Origin: Angelobacter sp036502105
GTDB taxonomy: Bacteria; Acidobacteriota; Terriglobia; Terriglobales; Acidobacteriaceae
Reading direction: 5' to 3'
Assembly (NCBI GenBank): GCA_036502105.1
Contig: DASXZE010000183.1
Span: forward strand, 1-26,407
DNA length: 26,407 bases
Of this stretch, positions 15,624 through 23,673 are shown piece after piece. The first letter of the stretch is position 1, and each line of letters starts with the position of its first letter. The notes beneath the pieces are model-generated. The model ran no database searches, had not been told where the DNA came from, and worked only from the letters and a program-made list of their open reading frames with translations. A program made the translations under genes and the position numbers.

Positions 15624-17354
15624 CTACTTGCCTTTGTTGTCAGCACACAGCGCGCCGTTCGTCACGCTGGCCAGCAATCCATTAGCCGCAGTGATCTTCC
15701 GGCTGAAACATCCATTGGATGAATCATTGGAGAAAAATTCCTGCGAGCTTTGCTGGTTCTGGAAACCGGTGATGTTGAAGTTGGCGTCAAACACCAGCGT
15801 GTCACTGGGCGTGACCGTGTTAGAGACCACGCTGAATGTGCTTGGCCCGTCGCCGTGTTGCGTGGTCGCGCTCTGGAATTGCTGCTTCACCGTTGTAGTC
15901 TGGAAGCCGCCGGAACCATCCGCATTCACTGTAAAGTTAATGTTCATGTCCAGCGGCCACTCAAACTGCTGCTGTATGCTGCCGCCACCCTGTCCGCTGG
16001 TGCTGGTCTCAGAAGAAATGGTGGTGCGCTGTTTGATGTTCTGTACAAACGCCAGATCTGTGATGTTGAAGTCCTGGCGGTTGGTGAATTGAATATTGTG
16101 GCGAACAGAGGTTTCCACCCGGCCGTGTGAAGTTTCAACAAAGCCTTCTACACGATAGTCGCGTGCAGCGCTCACGGTGACAAAACCGGTAATGGTCCCA
16201 TCGCCGACCGTATTCAGGTTTTCAACCACATGCGGTGAAGGCGGGCCAAGGGTGTTGCGCGTAAGCGCGCCGGTAATCTGCTTTGCTCCGTGGTCCTCAA
16301 AAACCAGCAGCGTGGCCGTGGTAGAGAATCCGACGTTGGCATTGAACACGCTCACGGCAACCTGGTGCGGCTGCCCATTGCTGAGCAAGGCGGCGAACGG
16401 CGTCAGGTCAACTCGATAGGCTGGGAAGTTGAGTGTCTGCACGCCGGGAATCGGACGCCACAAAAGTGGATCGATACCACCGGTATAAATCCAAGGATAA
16501 ACCGGCGCGACGCCCGCAGCCACGCCATCGATTGAGATTTCGCTTTCACGGAAGCCTGTGTTGCCGCAGCTTTGCAATTCAGTGGTTACGTCATTGGGCA
16601 CGCAGGTGTACCAGAATTCATCGCCAGACTGGCTCTGCGATATCACGTCAATGAATGCCCGCTCCACGTTTGCCGGCAGGATAAAAGTTTTCGCCAGCGT
16701 GTCAGTTGTTGTATTGAGGAAGGTTGTTCCGCCTGTGGGATCAGAGGCCAGCGGCAAAACCATGTCGGCCGTCCGCGCGGCGTCTTCATGTCTATCCAGC
16801 GGATAGAACTGCAGCGTCGCCGTTCCAAACAGCGAGCTAGTAAATTGACTGTTTACAATGTTGCCCAAATCCACGCGGCCGTTCTGCGTGGAGTTCAGCA
16901 GCGCAGAGTAATCAGTAAGATCGCGCTCAATATGCCATGCGCGCGCAGTAGCCCCTGAAGGCTCAGAGGTGGTACCGAAATAAACGTTCACGCCGCCAAT
17001 CCAGATATTGGCTGTGCGATCAAACTGCAGACCGGCCTGGATGGAAAAATCTGCGTTTAGAACCACCTTGGCCCATGGTCCCGGGCAGGCGGCGGGAGGA
17101 GCGAAAGAAAATGGATGGGTGGAAAAATCCGCAAAAACAAAATTGCTGAATAAAGTTACAACGCAGGGAGTTGTGTTGGGCCGCGCCAGCGCTGGATCAG
17201 CCGTTGCGGTATTGCCGGTGCCAATCACCAGCCCCGGCGCTGGAATGGCCTGGGCGGAGAGTGCAAGAGTTGCGAGCAAGAGACACGCAACCGTAAATAT
17301 TTTTGCCGTGAAGAAAAGTGAGAAAGTTTTTTGCGTGGTAGCTGAGACGTGCAT
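15624..17354 (-). CDS. Secreted PNGase A-family N-glycan amidase-like protein
   Basis: A 576-aa exported protein. Residues 1-36 form a signal peptide (TAKIFTVACLLLATLALSAQA). The domain from about residue 60 matches the peptide-N4-(N-acetyl-glucosaminyl)asparagine amidase A family: CPGPWAKVVLN (90-100), LQFDRTANIWIGGVNVYFGT with TSEP (109-132), W140 in AWHIERDLTDYSALL, and a LGNIVNSQFT segment. The family releases N-linked glycans from glycopeptides; bacterial members are little characterised. I chose the ATG at 17354 because GGAGG lies 5 nt upstream. The longer frame from TTG 17378 has no ribosome-binding site and would spoil the signal peptide. The last 150 residues are Gln/Thr/Asn-rich. 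It lies 108 nt downstream of the Ycf48-like gene on the same strand and ends in a strong terminator. Periplasmic or extracellular location is expected. Confidence 0.8.
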   Translation of the reverse strand: MHVSATTQKTFSLFFTAKIFTVACLLLATLALSAQAIPAPGLVIGTGNTATADPALARPNTTPCVVTLFSNFVFADFSTHPFSFAPPAACPGPWAKVVLNADFSIQAGLQFDRTANIWIGGVNVYFGTTSEPSGATARAWHIERDLTDYSALLNSTQNGRVDLGNIVNSQFTSSLFGTATLQFYPLDRHEDAARTADMVLPLASDPTGGTTFLNTTTDTLAKTFILPANVERAFIDVISQSQSGDEFWYTCVPNDVTTELQSCGNTGFRESEISIDGVAAGVAPVYPWIYTGGIDPLLWRPIPGVQTLNFPAYRVDLTPFAALLSNGQPHQVAVSVFNANVGFSTTATLLVFEDHGAKQITGALTRNTLGPPSPHVVENLNTVGDGTITGFVTVSAARDYRVEGFVETSHGRVETSVRHNIQFTNRQDFNITDLAFVQNIKQRTTISSETSTSGQGGGSIQQQFEWPLDMNINFTVNADGSGGFQTTTVKQQFQSATTQHGDGPSTFSVVSNTVTPSDTLVFDANFNITGFQNQQSSQEFFSNDSSNGCFSRKITAANGLLASVTNGALCADNKGK

Positions 17355-17462
17355 GACTGCCTCCATGGTGAGGGCCAAATTCTAATGACATGGAGGAAGC
17401 TGGTCAAACCATGCACCATGTCACGCGCGATTTGCGCCAGGCAAAATCAGTTATGAATGGGG

Positions 17463-18536
17463 TCAATTATGAATAATGACTCCCGGAGGAATATGAACAA
17501 TCCGAACAATGCGGCCGGCCGGACCAACCGCCCATCCGAGCAGTCCGGCAAAACTTACCGCGTTGTAATCGCCATCGTCCTGGTGTTGCCAGCTTCGCCC
17601 GAAGTCACCTGAGTCTTCCGCGCCGCTGGTGCCCACCACCAGCAGATGCAAATTCATTCCGCCAAAACCAGCTACGGCAGAGCGATAGCCCTGCGGCTGA
17701 AGCGTGGTCAGCGTCCAGCTTTTCCCCGCATCATGCGTGATGGCGACATTCGCGCCTGCCTTCTTGGGCTCTTTGTAATCTCCGCCCACGGCAACGCCAT
17801 CTTTCGCCGTCCAAAAAAATAAAGAGAAAATTCCCTGCGTGGCCTGGCCATGGATGATCGGCGTCTCAGCCACAGTCCAATTCACGCCGCGATCAGTCGA
17901 ATGAAACACACGCGCTGCCGGGCCTCCGGTGGCAAACCAGACATCATTTTTACCGAACGTAGCAATGCAGGTGCCACTGGCGGCAAATGCTCCTTCTTTG
18001 GGCAAAGCTGCCGGCATTTTTTTCACCGGCACTGGATCCCACGTTGCACCGTCTGATGTAGCGATGAGAGGAAACTTGCCATCCACCGAATCACTCAAGG
18101 CGATCCCGTGTGTGCTGTCCCAGAAAGCGAAGCAATCATAGAAGGCGTTGGAGTTGTAGTTGGTGAACTGACGCTGCCAGATCCGTCCGCCGTCAGTCGT
18201 TTTATAAATGCGCGATTTCTCGCCTTCGCCAATGCTGAGCACGTACGCGGTGTTCTGGTCAAAAGCCTGTATGTCACGGAAATCAAGATCCTCGGCGCCA
18301 ACTACATCCATCTTCAGCCATTTTTTGCCGCCGTCCGTTGTGCGCAGTACAGTTCCCTTGGCGCCGCTGGCCCAGGCCACCGTATCAGAAACTGCGCTGA
18401 TGCCCCGCAGCGGGACATCCACATTGCTTTCCTGCGGCTGCCATATCCCCTGCTCCGCTTTTGCCAGTTCAGGTTGCTGGCCCCACGCCATGGCTGAAAC
18501 CATGACGATACTGAAGAGTATTGCCGCTGCATGCAT
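17463..18536 (-). CDS. Secreted Ycf48-like/BNR Asp-box beta-propeller protein
   Basis: A 357-aa exported protein with signal peptide at residues 1-19 (ending AMAWG-Q). At least five Asp-box repeats (S/T-x-D-x-G-x-x-W type) are present: 66-73, 113-120, 213-220, 267-274 and 309-316. They are spaced as in a seven-bladed propeller of the Ycf48/BNR class. In cyanobacteria Ycf48 helps assemble photosystem II; here nothing suggests photosynthesis, so only the fold is claimed. Sialidase activity is unlikely because no catalytic Arg triad or FRIP motif stands out. The start is supported by GGGAG 7 nt upstream. It is divergent from the ECF sigma gene, with a 91-nt shared control region. Confidence 0.82.
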   Translation of the reverse strand: MHAAAILFSIVMVSAMAWGQQPELAKAEQGIWQPQESNVDVPLRGISAVSDTVAWASGAKGTVLRTTDGGKKWLKMDVVGAEDLDFRDIQAFDQNTAYVLSIGEGEKSRIYKTTDGGRIWQRQFTNYNSNAFYDCFAFWDSTHGIALSDSVDGKFPLIATSDGATWDPVPVKKMPAALPKEGAFAASGTCIATFGKNDVWFATGGPAARVFHSTDRGVNWTVAETPIIHGQATQGIFSLFFWTAKDGVAVGGDYKEPKKAGANVAITHDAGKSWTLTTLQPQGYRSAVAGFGGMNLHLLVVGTSGAEDSGDFGRSWQHQDDGDYNAVSFAGLLGWAVGPAGRIVRIVHIPPGVIIHN

Positions 18537-18627
18537 TCCTAGGCTCCCAAAGGACTTATATTATGCCGGTGGCGAAATTGTAACCTTTGGCCCGCCAAAT
18601 CCTCTATTCTGGTGGAGGAAAATTCAG

Positions 18628-19335
18628 GTGAATGTGATTCTGGCCCCGGTAACGGCACAGAGCGAGCTTCGCGATGAAGAAGTAGTGGGCCGTGTGCTCG
18701 CCGGCGAGACCGCCCTGTTTGAGATCCTGATGCGCCGCTACAACCAGCGGCTTTATCGGGTAGCGCGCAGCATTCTGCGCGACGACAGCGAAGCCGAAGA
18801 CGTAATGCAGGACGCCTACGTTCGCGCTTATGAACACCTGAATCAATTTGCGGGCAGGGCCGCGTTTTCCACCTGGCTGACCCGCATCGCCATTCATGAA
18901 GCGCTGGCGCGTAAACGGCGTCGCGCACGGATGGACGAACTTGACTCCCTCCCGGCGAACGGAGAATCCATGATTATCATGAAGTCATCAGCACCCAGCC
19001 CGGAGGCCGGTACAGCCACCGCTGAAACGGGCGCACTGCTGGAGCAGGCCATCAATCATCTACCGGAAGCCTACCGTACGGTAGTAATTCTGCGTGAGGT
19101 AGAAGAAATGAGCGTGGCTGAAACCGCAGAGAGCCTGGGCGTGAGTGATGGAGTTGTTAAAACAAGACTGCATCGCGCCCATGCCATGTTGCGCAAGGAC
19201 CTTTACGCACGCGCCAAAGGACGGGCCACGGACTTGTATCAATTTCACGCAGTGCGTTGCGATCGCGTAGTGAAAGCAGTGTTTGAAAGAATTCAACAAA
19301 AGGCATCCAGTGGCGATGCTGCAGTTGTGCAGTAG
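18628..19335 (+). CDS. ECF-type RNA polymerase sigma factor
   Basis: A 235-aa sigma-70 family protein. Region 2 spans residues about 29-97 (LFEILMRRYNQRLYRVARSIL, EAEDVMQDAYVRAYEHL, FSTWLTRIAIHEALARKRR). Region 4 spans about 139-191 (INHLPEAYRTVVILREVEEMS with the helix-turn-helix AETAESLGVSDGVVKTRLHRA). The tail of 44 residues (YQFHAVRCDRVVKAVF) has no anti-sigma domain. I chose GTG 18628 because GGAGG (18614-18618) lies 9 nt upstream; an apparent longer frame from 18208 runs antisense through the Ycf48-like gene. No anti-sigma gene follows, so control may be by another route or by an unlinked partner. Confidence 0.9.
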   Translation: MNVILAPVTAQSELRDEEVVGRVLAGETALFEILMRRYNQRLYRVARSILRDDSEAEDVMQDAYVRAYEHLNQFAGRAAFSTWLTRIAIHEALARKRRRARMDELDSLPANGESMIIMKSSAPSPEAGTATAETGALLEQAINHLPEAYRTVVILREVEEMSVAETAESLGVSDGVVKTRLHRAHAMLRKDLYARAKGRATDLYQFHAVRCDRVVKAVFERIQQKASSGDAAVVQ

Positions 19336-19473
19336 CTGCCTTTATCGACTGATTCAAGATCAGCAACTGTGCAAACCGTGGTATTTTGAACCCACCTGAA
19401 ACCTGTTAGCCCGTGCTAAATCCACTCTCATTCTGGCAAGTTGCCGAGGTAACCTGGCCTCACTGAAATAGCC

Positions 19474-19503
19474 TTGCCGCAGGGCCAAACTATGTTGTAT
19501 AAA
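19474..19503 (+). promoter_or_regulatory. Candidate promoter of the DUF3857 gene
   Basis: TTGCCG (19474-19479) and TATAAA (19498-19503) are separated by 18 bp, 45 nt before the start codon. No other gene signal lies in the 213-nt gap after the sigma factor. Confidence 0.35.
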
Positions 19504-19548
19504 CTGCAACATCCCAGGCTAGTTCCCAATTTATCCAAGAGGTAGTTC

Positions 19549-21528
19549 ATGCTTCGCGCCAAGTTCTCTTTTCTTGTGCTGCTATTCGCTGTTCTAGGTT
19601 CATCCCATCGGCTTTTCGCCTTAGACGACTGGCTACCTATCAATCCGGAAGAACTAAAGATGACCGCGGACAGCGCGCACCAGGGTGATGCCATCATTCT
19701 CTATCATGAAGAAACCGCGGATGACATGACCCGCCACCGTTATGTTTACATGCGCCTGAAGGTATTGACCGACAAAGGAAAACGCTACGGCGACGTGGAG
19801 ATTCCTTATGACGGCAGTTTTCAGGGAATCTCTGATCTCAGGGGCCGGACAATTGCTCCGGATGGCACTATCACGCCCTTCGCCGGCAAGGCGTTTAACA
19901 AGACGGTTGTAAAAGCCCATGGCATCAAATATCTGGCTAAAAGCTTTACGCTGCCCAATATTCAGGTAGGAAGCATCATTGAGTGGAAATACACCGCATT
20001 CTGGGACGACTATTTAATTGCTCCACGCTGGGTGGTACAGGAATCTCTTTTCCAGAAGAAGGCCAGGTTTACCTTTGTGCCCATGATCAAGTCGGGACAC
20101 TATGTTGTGGACAGCCGCGGCGATATTAAAGACCGCGTGTTCCAGATGATGATTGGGCTTCCGGAAAAAACTGAAATCAAGACCGTGGCCAATGACCGGC
20201 TCGAACTTGAGCTCCACGACATTCCGCCTTTTGAAGAAGAAGAATTTGCGCCTCCGGCCGGCATGCTGAAATGGCGCGTGAACTTCTATTACGGCGCCGG
20301 CAACCTGAACAAGCCTGAAGAATTCTGGAAGCATGAAGGCAAGTACTGGATAAAAGATGTGGAAGCTTTTACCGGGCATTCTTCCGCCGTGGCTGCAGCG
20401 GTAAACCAGGTCACCACTCCCTCTGACACGCCGGAGCAGAAGGCGCGCAAGATTTATGCCTATGTCCAGAAAATCAACAATCTGAGCTTTGCCCTGAGAG
20501 AAGGCAGCCTGGAAGAATTTAATGCCGGGAACAACAAAGCAAAGCGCACAGCAGATGATGTGCTCCGCAATAATGGCGGCTTTCGTACGGAGTTGGCGCG
20601 GCTTTACTGGGGCATGGCCCGCGCCGCCAACCTGCCCGTTTACATCATGCGGGTCGCTGACCGTGATGAGTATTTCTTTAATTCAACCATTCCCAACGCA
20701 GATCAATTGACCTCTGAGATTGTCATTGTCGCGTTGGATGGAAAAGAAGTTTTCCTGGATCCCGGCACTCCTTTTTGTCCCTATGGACACCTGGCCTGGC
20801 AGCACAATTCCACCAAGGGAATGCGCCAGGTCCCCGATGGAAACATTCTCCTGGCCATCACACCTCCGGCCAACTATAAAGACGCTGTCAGCAAACGGGT
20901 TGGCCAGATCACACTCAATGCTGATGGCAGCGCCAAAGGCACTGTGGCCATTGCCTGGGCGGGTGAAGAAGCGATGGTCCACCGCTTGAACGCCATGAAA
21001 ACAGATGAAGCAGGAAGAAAGAAGGAGCTGGAAGAAGAACTTCAGGCGGCCCTGCCGCAAGGCTCCACGGTACACATGGATGCAGCAACAGGCTGGGAAG
21101 ATGCTGAAACGCAATTGAAGGCCAACTTCACCATTGAGATGTCTTCTTACGCCAGCAACGCGGGCAAGCGCCTGCTTGTGCCCACCAACATGTTCCAGAC
21201 GCGCAGCCGCCAGCCCTTCACGCACGGCGAGCGCAAGCAGCCAATCTATTTCAACTATCCTTATTATGAAATGGATGACACGCAGATTACGTTTCCGGCT
21301 GCGTACCACATGGAAAGCCTTGGCCAGGATGTTCCGCCGGTGAAAACCGACTACTCTATCTACAGAGTGAAACACAGCGTGACTGGAAACACAGTGACGA
21401 TCAGCCGAGACTTTGCCATGGCGGGAATCGGCTTCCAGCAAAAGGATTATCCTGAGCTGCGCAAGTTTTATAACGATGTAAGCAGCCACGACTCAGAGCA
21501 ACTGGTGCTGAGTTCGGCGGCGCAGTAG
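19549..21528 (+). CDS. Secreted DUF3857-domain protein with degenerate transglutaminase-like domain
   Basis: A 659-aa exported protein. A signal peptide covers residues 1-25 (LVLLFAVLGSSHRLFA-L). Residues about 50-230 are a DUF3857 beta-domain (MRLKVLTDKGKRYGDVEIPY, YLAKSFTLPNIQVGSIIEW). Residues about 290-410 take the place of the transglutaminase-like domain (ARKIYAYVQKINNL, VLRNNGGFRTELARLYWGM, VFLDPGTPFCPYG), and a C-terminal beta-rich region follows. Where related proteins have the catalytic Cys (GDCKDK-like) this one reads GGFRTE, with F345 at the Cys position. The His-containing strand reads SEIVIVAL without His; D404 is retained. Enzyme activity is therefore doubtful and a structural or binding role is likely. 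The start is supported by GAGGT 6 nt upstream. Confidence 0.82.
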   Translation: MLRAKFSFLVLLFAVLGSSHRLFALDDWLPINPEELKMTADSAHQGDAIILYHEETADDMTRHRYVYMRLKVLTDKGKRYGDVEIPYDGSFQGISDLRGRTIAPDGTITPFAGKAFNKTVVKAHGIKYLAKSFTLPNIQVGSIIEWKYTAFWDDYLIAPRWVVQESLFQKKARFTFVPMIKSGHYVVDSRGDIKDRVFQMMIGLPEKTEIKTVANDRLELELHDIPPFEEEEFAPPAGMLKWRVNFYYGAGNLNKPEEFWKHEGKYWIKDVEAFTGHSSAVAAAVNQVTTPSDTPEQKARKIYAYVQKINNLSFALREGSLEEFNAGNNKAKRTADDVLRNNGGFRTELARLYWGMARAANLPVYIMRVADRDEYFFNSTIPNADQLTSEIVIVALDGKEVFLDPGTPFCPYGHLAWQHNSTKGMRQVPDGNILLAITPPANYKDAVSKRVGQITLNADGSAKGTVAIAWAGEEAMVHRLNAMKTDEAGRKKELEEELQAALPQGSTVHMDAATGWEDAETQLKANFTIEMSSYASNAGKRLLVPTNMFQTRSRQPFTHGERKQPIYFNYPYYEMDDTQITFPAAYHMESLGQDVPPVKTDYSIYRVKHSVTGNTVTISRDFAMAGIGFQQKDYPELRKFYNDVSSHDSEQLVLSSAAQ

Positions 21529-21552
21529 AAAATTAGAACAGAGTTTGTAAAT

Positions 21553-21585
21553 AAAAAAGCGCCGGATTAAATCCGGCGCTTTTAA
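21553..21585. terminator. Bidirectional rho-independent terminator
   Basis: A perfect 13-bp stem AAAAGCGCCGGAT/ATCCGGCGCTTTT (21555-21567 with 21571-21583) has a 3-nt loop, with A residues on the left and T residues on the right. It lies between the ends of two convergent genes (stops at 21528 and 21605), so it serves both. Confidence 0.9.
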
Positions 21586-21604
21586 GTTTACAGATTGTTT
21601 CAGG

Positions 21605-23338
21605 TTACGGAATCACGTACTTCAAGCTGACATAACCCATCACCAGGTGAGCATTTCTCAGGTTGGAAGCATTGTTCACAAACCACGGTGCGCGCGTCAG
21701 ATAAGAGGTCTGCGTGACGAGCTGAAGAGCGCCGTACTGTGGGTTTCTCCATAGAGTCTGCGTCCAATCGAACGTTCCTTCTTGAATGGCGCGGTTGGAG
21801 GTGCCGCTTGAGTTTGTTCCACCAAAACCAATGCAAGGTTTAAGAGTGGCGGCCTCGCCTGGTGCGCAAGAGACCGAAGCACCATTCGCGGCTGTGATGT
21901 CTGGGAAGGCGTTACGAGCGGCATAAATTCCGCCGTAATAGAAGCCGAATGCGCTCTTGTGCTTGGTGGCTTCAATACCAACAATGGCGCTACCGGCGTG
22001 AACAAGAGAGTTGTCCATGGTGAAGGTTGTCGGACCGGTCTGAATCGGGCGAACAACGCTGTCTGGGGCAAGACCGATGAGATAACGGCCGATGCCATCA
22101 CCATAGATGCCATTGGCCACAATGCGGAAGCCCTTGAACAGTTCAACGTTGAATGCAGCTTCGCCGCCGCCGCCAATGCTGGTGTGCTTAATGAACGGGC
22201 CGGAAAGAGCCGGTGTCGCACCCTGGGTGAAAATCTGATTGGCAGTTTTGACTGAGGTTACGATACCGCCCAATTCAAAATGCATATGCTTGCCGCTCAT
22301 GTCCGTGTCCCAAGCCATCTTGGTGTGTAAATCCGGGAAGGCATCTGGCGCTGATGTGATGGCGCCCTGATCCACCTGGGTAATCAAGCCAGCATTGAAT
22401 GCATTCGGGAAGGTGGCATTGATAGCAAACTGATCGGGGTTCTGCACAGCTACAGCCCACTGGAAATGGTCAGAGAAGTGATAGTTAACCCGCAATTCCG
22501 CTGCGCGGGTATAAGGCAGGCCTACGTGCGTCTGGGCATCCTCACCGATCGGTGCGAAAACATCAGACGGCATGGGAGAAAGACCTACACGGTTCGGCGT
22601 CTGCAATCCCCAGGTCTGGCCAGCCAGAATTTCCCAGTTGCCGCGTCTAAAATCTGCCCAGGCCAGGCGAACGCGGGTGGTGTGCGGATTGGAAGTAATA
22701 AATACGTTGGTGCCATCGTTACCGTTGAAGTCGCCTTCAATGTAACCCAGGATTTTGTTCTCGCCGTATTTGCCTGCAATCTTCAGGTTGAAGCGGGAAT
22801 ACTGGCCAGTCGAACGGAATTCAGAGAGCTGACCCTGGCTGGTATTGGAAAACGGAATCGTACCAAACGGAGAGGTAATGCTGGCACCCGTGTTGGTGGT
22901 GCGGAATACGTTTTCAAAGTCAATGAATCCGCCAGGTGTGAAGTCCATTCCACCGATGCGGAATGAAAGCGGAGATTCTTTCTTCTCTGTTTCCTGGACC
23001 ATCGTCGCTGTTGGCGTGGTGTTCAACGATGCATTCTGAACGTGCGGTGTGTTAGCAGCCATGCGGGTTGAATTGGAGGAGCTGGTCCCGGTGGAGGAGC
23101 TAACGGAAGCGTCTTGCTGCTTGCTTGCGTTCTTTTCATCCAGTTTTTGCTGCAGTTGCTGGAGTTGTTGTTGTTGTTGAGCAATCTGTTGTTGTTGCTG
23201 GCTGATGGCTTCGCGCAAAGCCTTCAGATCATCTGCAACTGACCCGGAATTGGCAGCGCCGCTATTGGGTGCGGTTGCCTGTCCCAGAGCCAGCCCAGAG
23301 GCCAGCACTACAAAACACATTTTTTCTAACAATCTCAT
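21605..23338 (-). CDS. Outer-membrane porin with Gln-rich coiled-coil head (DcaP-like)
   Basis: A 577-aa outer-membrane protein. A signal peptide covers residues 1-20 (MCFVVLASGLALGQA). Residues about 34-70 form a Gln-rich coiled coil (runs of QQQQQ), followed by a Ser/Asn/Thr linker to about 115. The rest is beta-strand rich with alternating aromatics and repeated G-x-x-D turns (FTPGGFIDFENVFRTT, LKIAGKYGENKILGYIEGDF, WADFRRGNWEILAGQTWG). It ends in YVSLKYVIP. This is the plan of DcaP-like trimeric porins, where the N-terminal coiled coil trims oligomer assembly. I chose the ATG at 23338 because it begins the signal peptide and has GAGGAG about 10 nt upstream; the frame upstream to 23401 adds only a Lys/Arg-rich stretch. 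The substrate is unknown. Confidence 0.82.
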   Translation of the reverse strand: MRLLEKMCFVVLASGLALGQATAPNSGAANSGSVADDLKALREAISQQQQQIAQQQQQLQQLQQKLDEKNASKQQDASVSSSTGTSSSNSTRMAANTPHVQNASLNTTPTATMVQETEKKESPLSFRIGGMDFTPGGFIDFENVFRTTNTGASITSPFGTIPFSNTSQGQLSEFRSTGQYSRFNLKIAGKYGENKILGYIEGDFNGNDGTNVFITSNPHTTRVRLAWADFRRGNWEILAGQTWGLQTPNRVGLSPMPSDVFAPIGEDAQTHVGLPYTRAAELRVNYHFSDHFQWAVAVQNPDQFAINATFPNAFNAGLITQVDQGAITSAPDAFPDLHTKMAWDTDMSGKHMHFELGGIVTSVKTANQIFTQGATPALSGPFIKHTSIGGGGEAAFNVELFKGFRIVANGIYGDGIGRYLIGLAPDSVVRPIQTGPTTFTMDNSLVHAGSAIVGIEATKHKSAFGFYYGGIYAARNAFPDITAANGASVSCAPGEAATLKPCIGFGGTNSSGTSNRAIQEGTFDWTQTLWRNPQYGALQLVTQTSYLTRAPWFVNNASNLRNAHLVMGYVSLKYVIP

Positions 23339-23605
23339 TGAGCTAATTCTCCTCTGCTTGTTCTTCTTTGTTCGTATGTTCGTCGTTTTACGGCCCATCA
23401 AGGTGATAATTTCGGACCCCGGATTTCTGTCGCTCGAAGGGGTCCCCAGTGTATTGCCAAACGCGGTGATAATTTCACACCATTATTAAGCGCTTGTACA
23501 TAGTTATGTACACGGAAATGCAACTCTTCACGCGTTTTTAACAGCTTCCAATTTTGGAATAAATCGCAAAATCAACATGTGGAATTTAATAGGCAGAAAA
23601 TCTAG
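23339..23605. promoter_or_regulatory. Structured leader/control region of the porin gene
   Basis: About 270 nt between two minus-strand genes. It contains a 12-bp direct repeat GGTGATAATTTC (23402-23413 and 23465-23476). Between the repeat copies is a hairpin GGACCCC/GGGGTCC (23414-23420 with 23439-23445, 18-nt loop). Further upstream is a palindrome TGTACATA-GT-TATGTACA (23495-23512). No promoter pair is unambiguous. The arrangement suggests an operator upstream plus a folded 5' leader for the porin mRNA; this is inference. Confidence 0.45.
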
Positions 23606-23648
23606 CAGAAAAGCGCGGTCCAGGATACAAAAAAATGTCCCGGACCGC
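23606..23648 (-). terminator. Candidate terminator of the transglutaminase-like gene
   Basis: On the minus strand GCGGTCC (23648-23642) pairs with GGACCGC (23621-23615), with the stem extended by a G-T wobble and three more pairs. A T-rich loop lies inside and a short GCTTTT tail follows. It lies 25 nt after the stop codon. The short T tail makes it weaker than the other terminators here. Confidence 0.6.
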
Positions 23649-23673
23649 TGGAAACCCCGCGTCTTTACTGGCT

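Noticed and set aside
18208..18627. Upstream extension of the ECF sigma factor frame to an ATG at 18208
   Set aside because: This part runs antisense through the Ycf48-like gene and shows no sigma-family sequence; GTG 18628 has a good GGAGG site.
20683..21489. 268-codon minus-strand frame
   Set aside because: Antisense to the DUF3857 gene, with no recognisable domain.
23138..23205. Trinucleotide-rich tract considered as a CRISPR-like or microsatellite array
   Set aside because: It is in-frame coding sequence for the porin's Gln-rich coiled coil, with no spacers.
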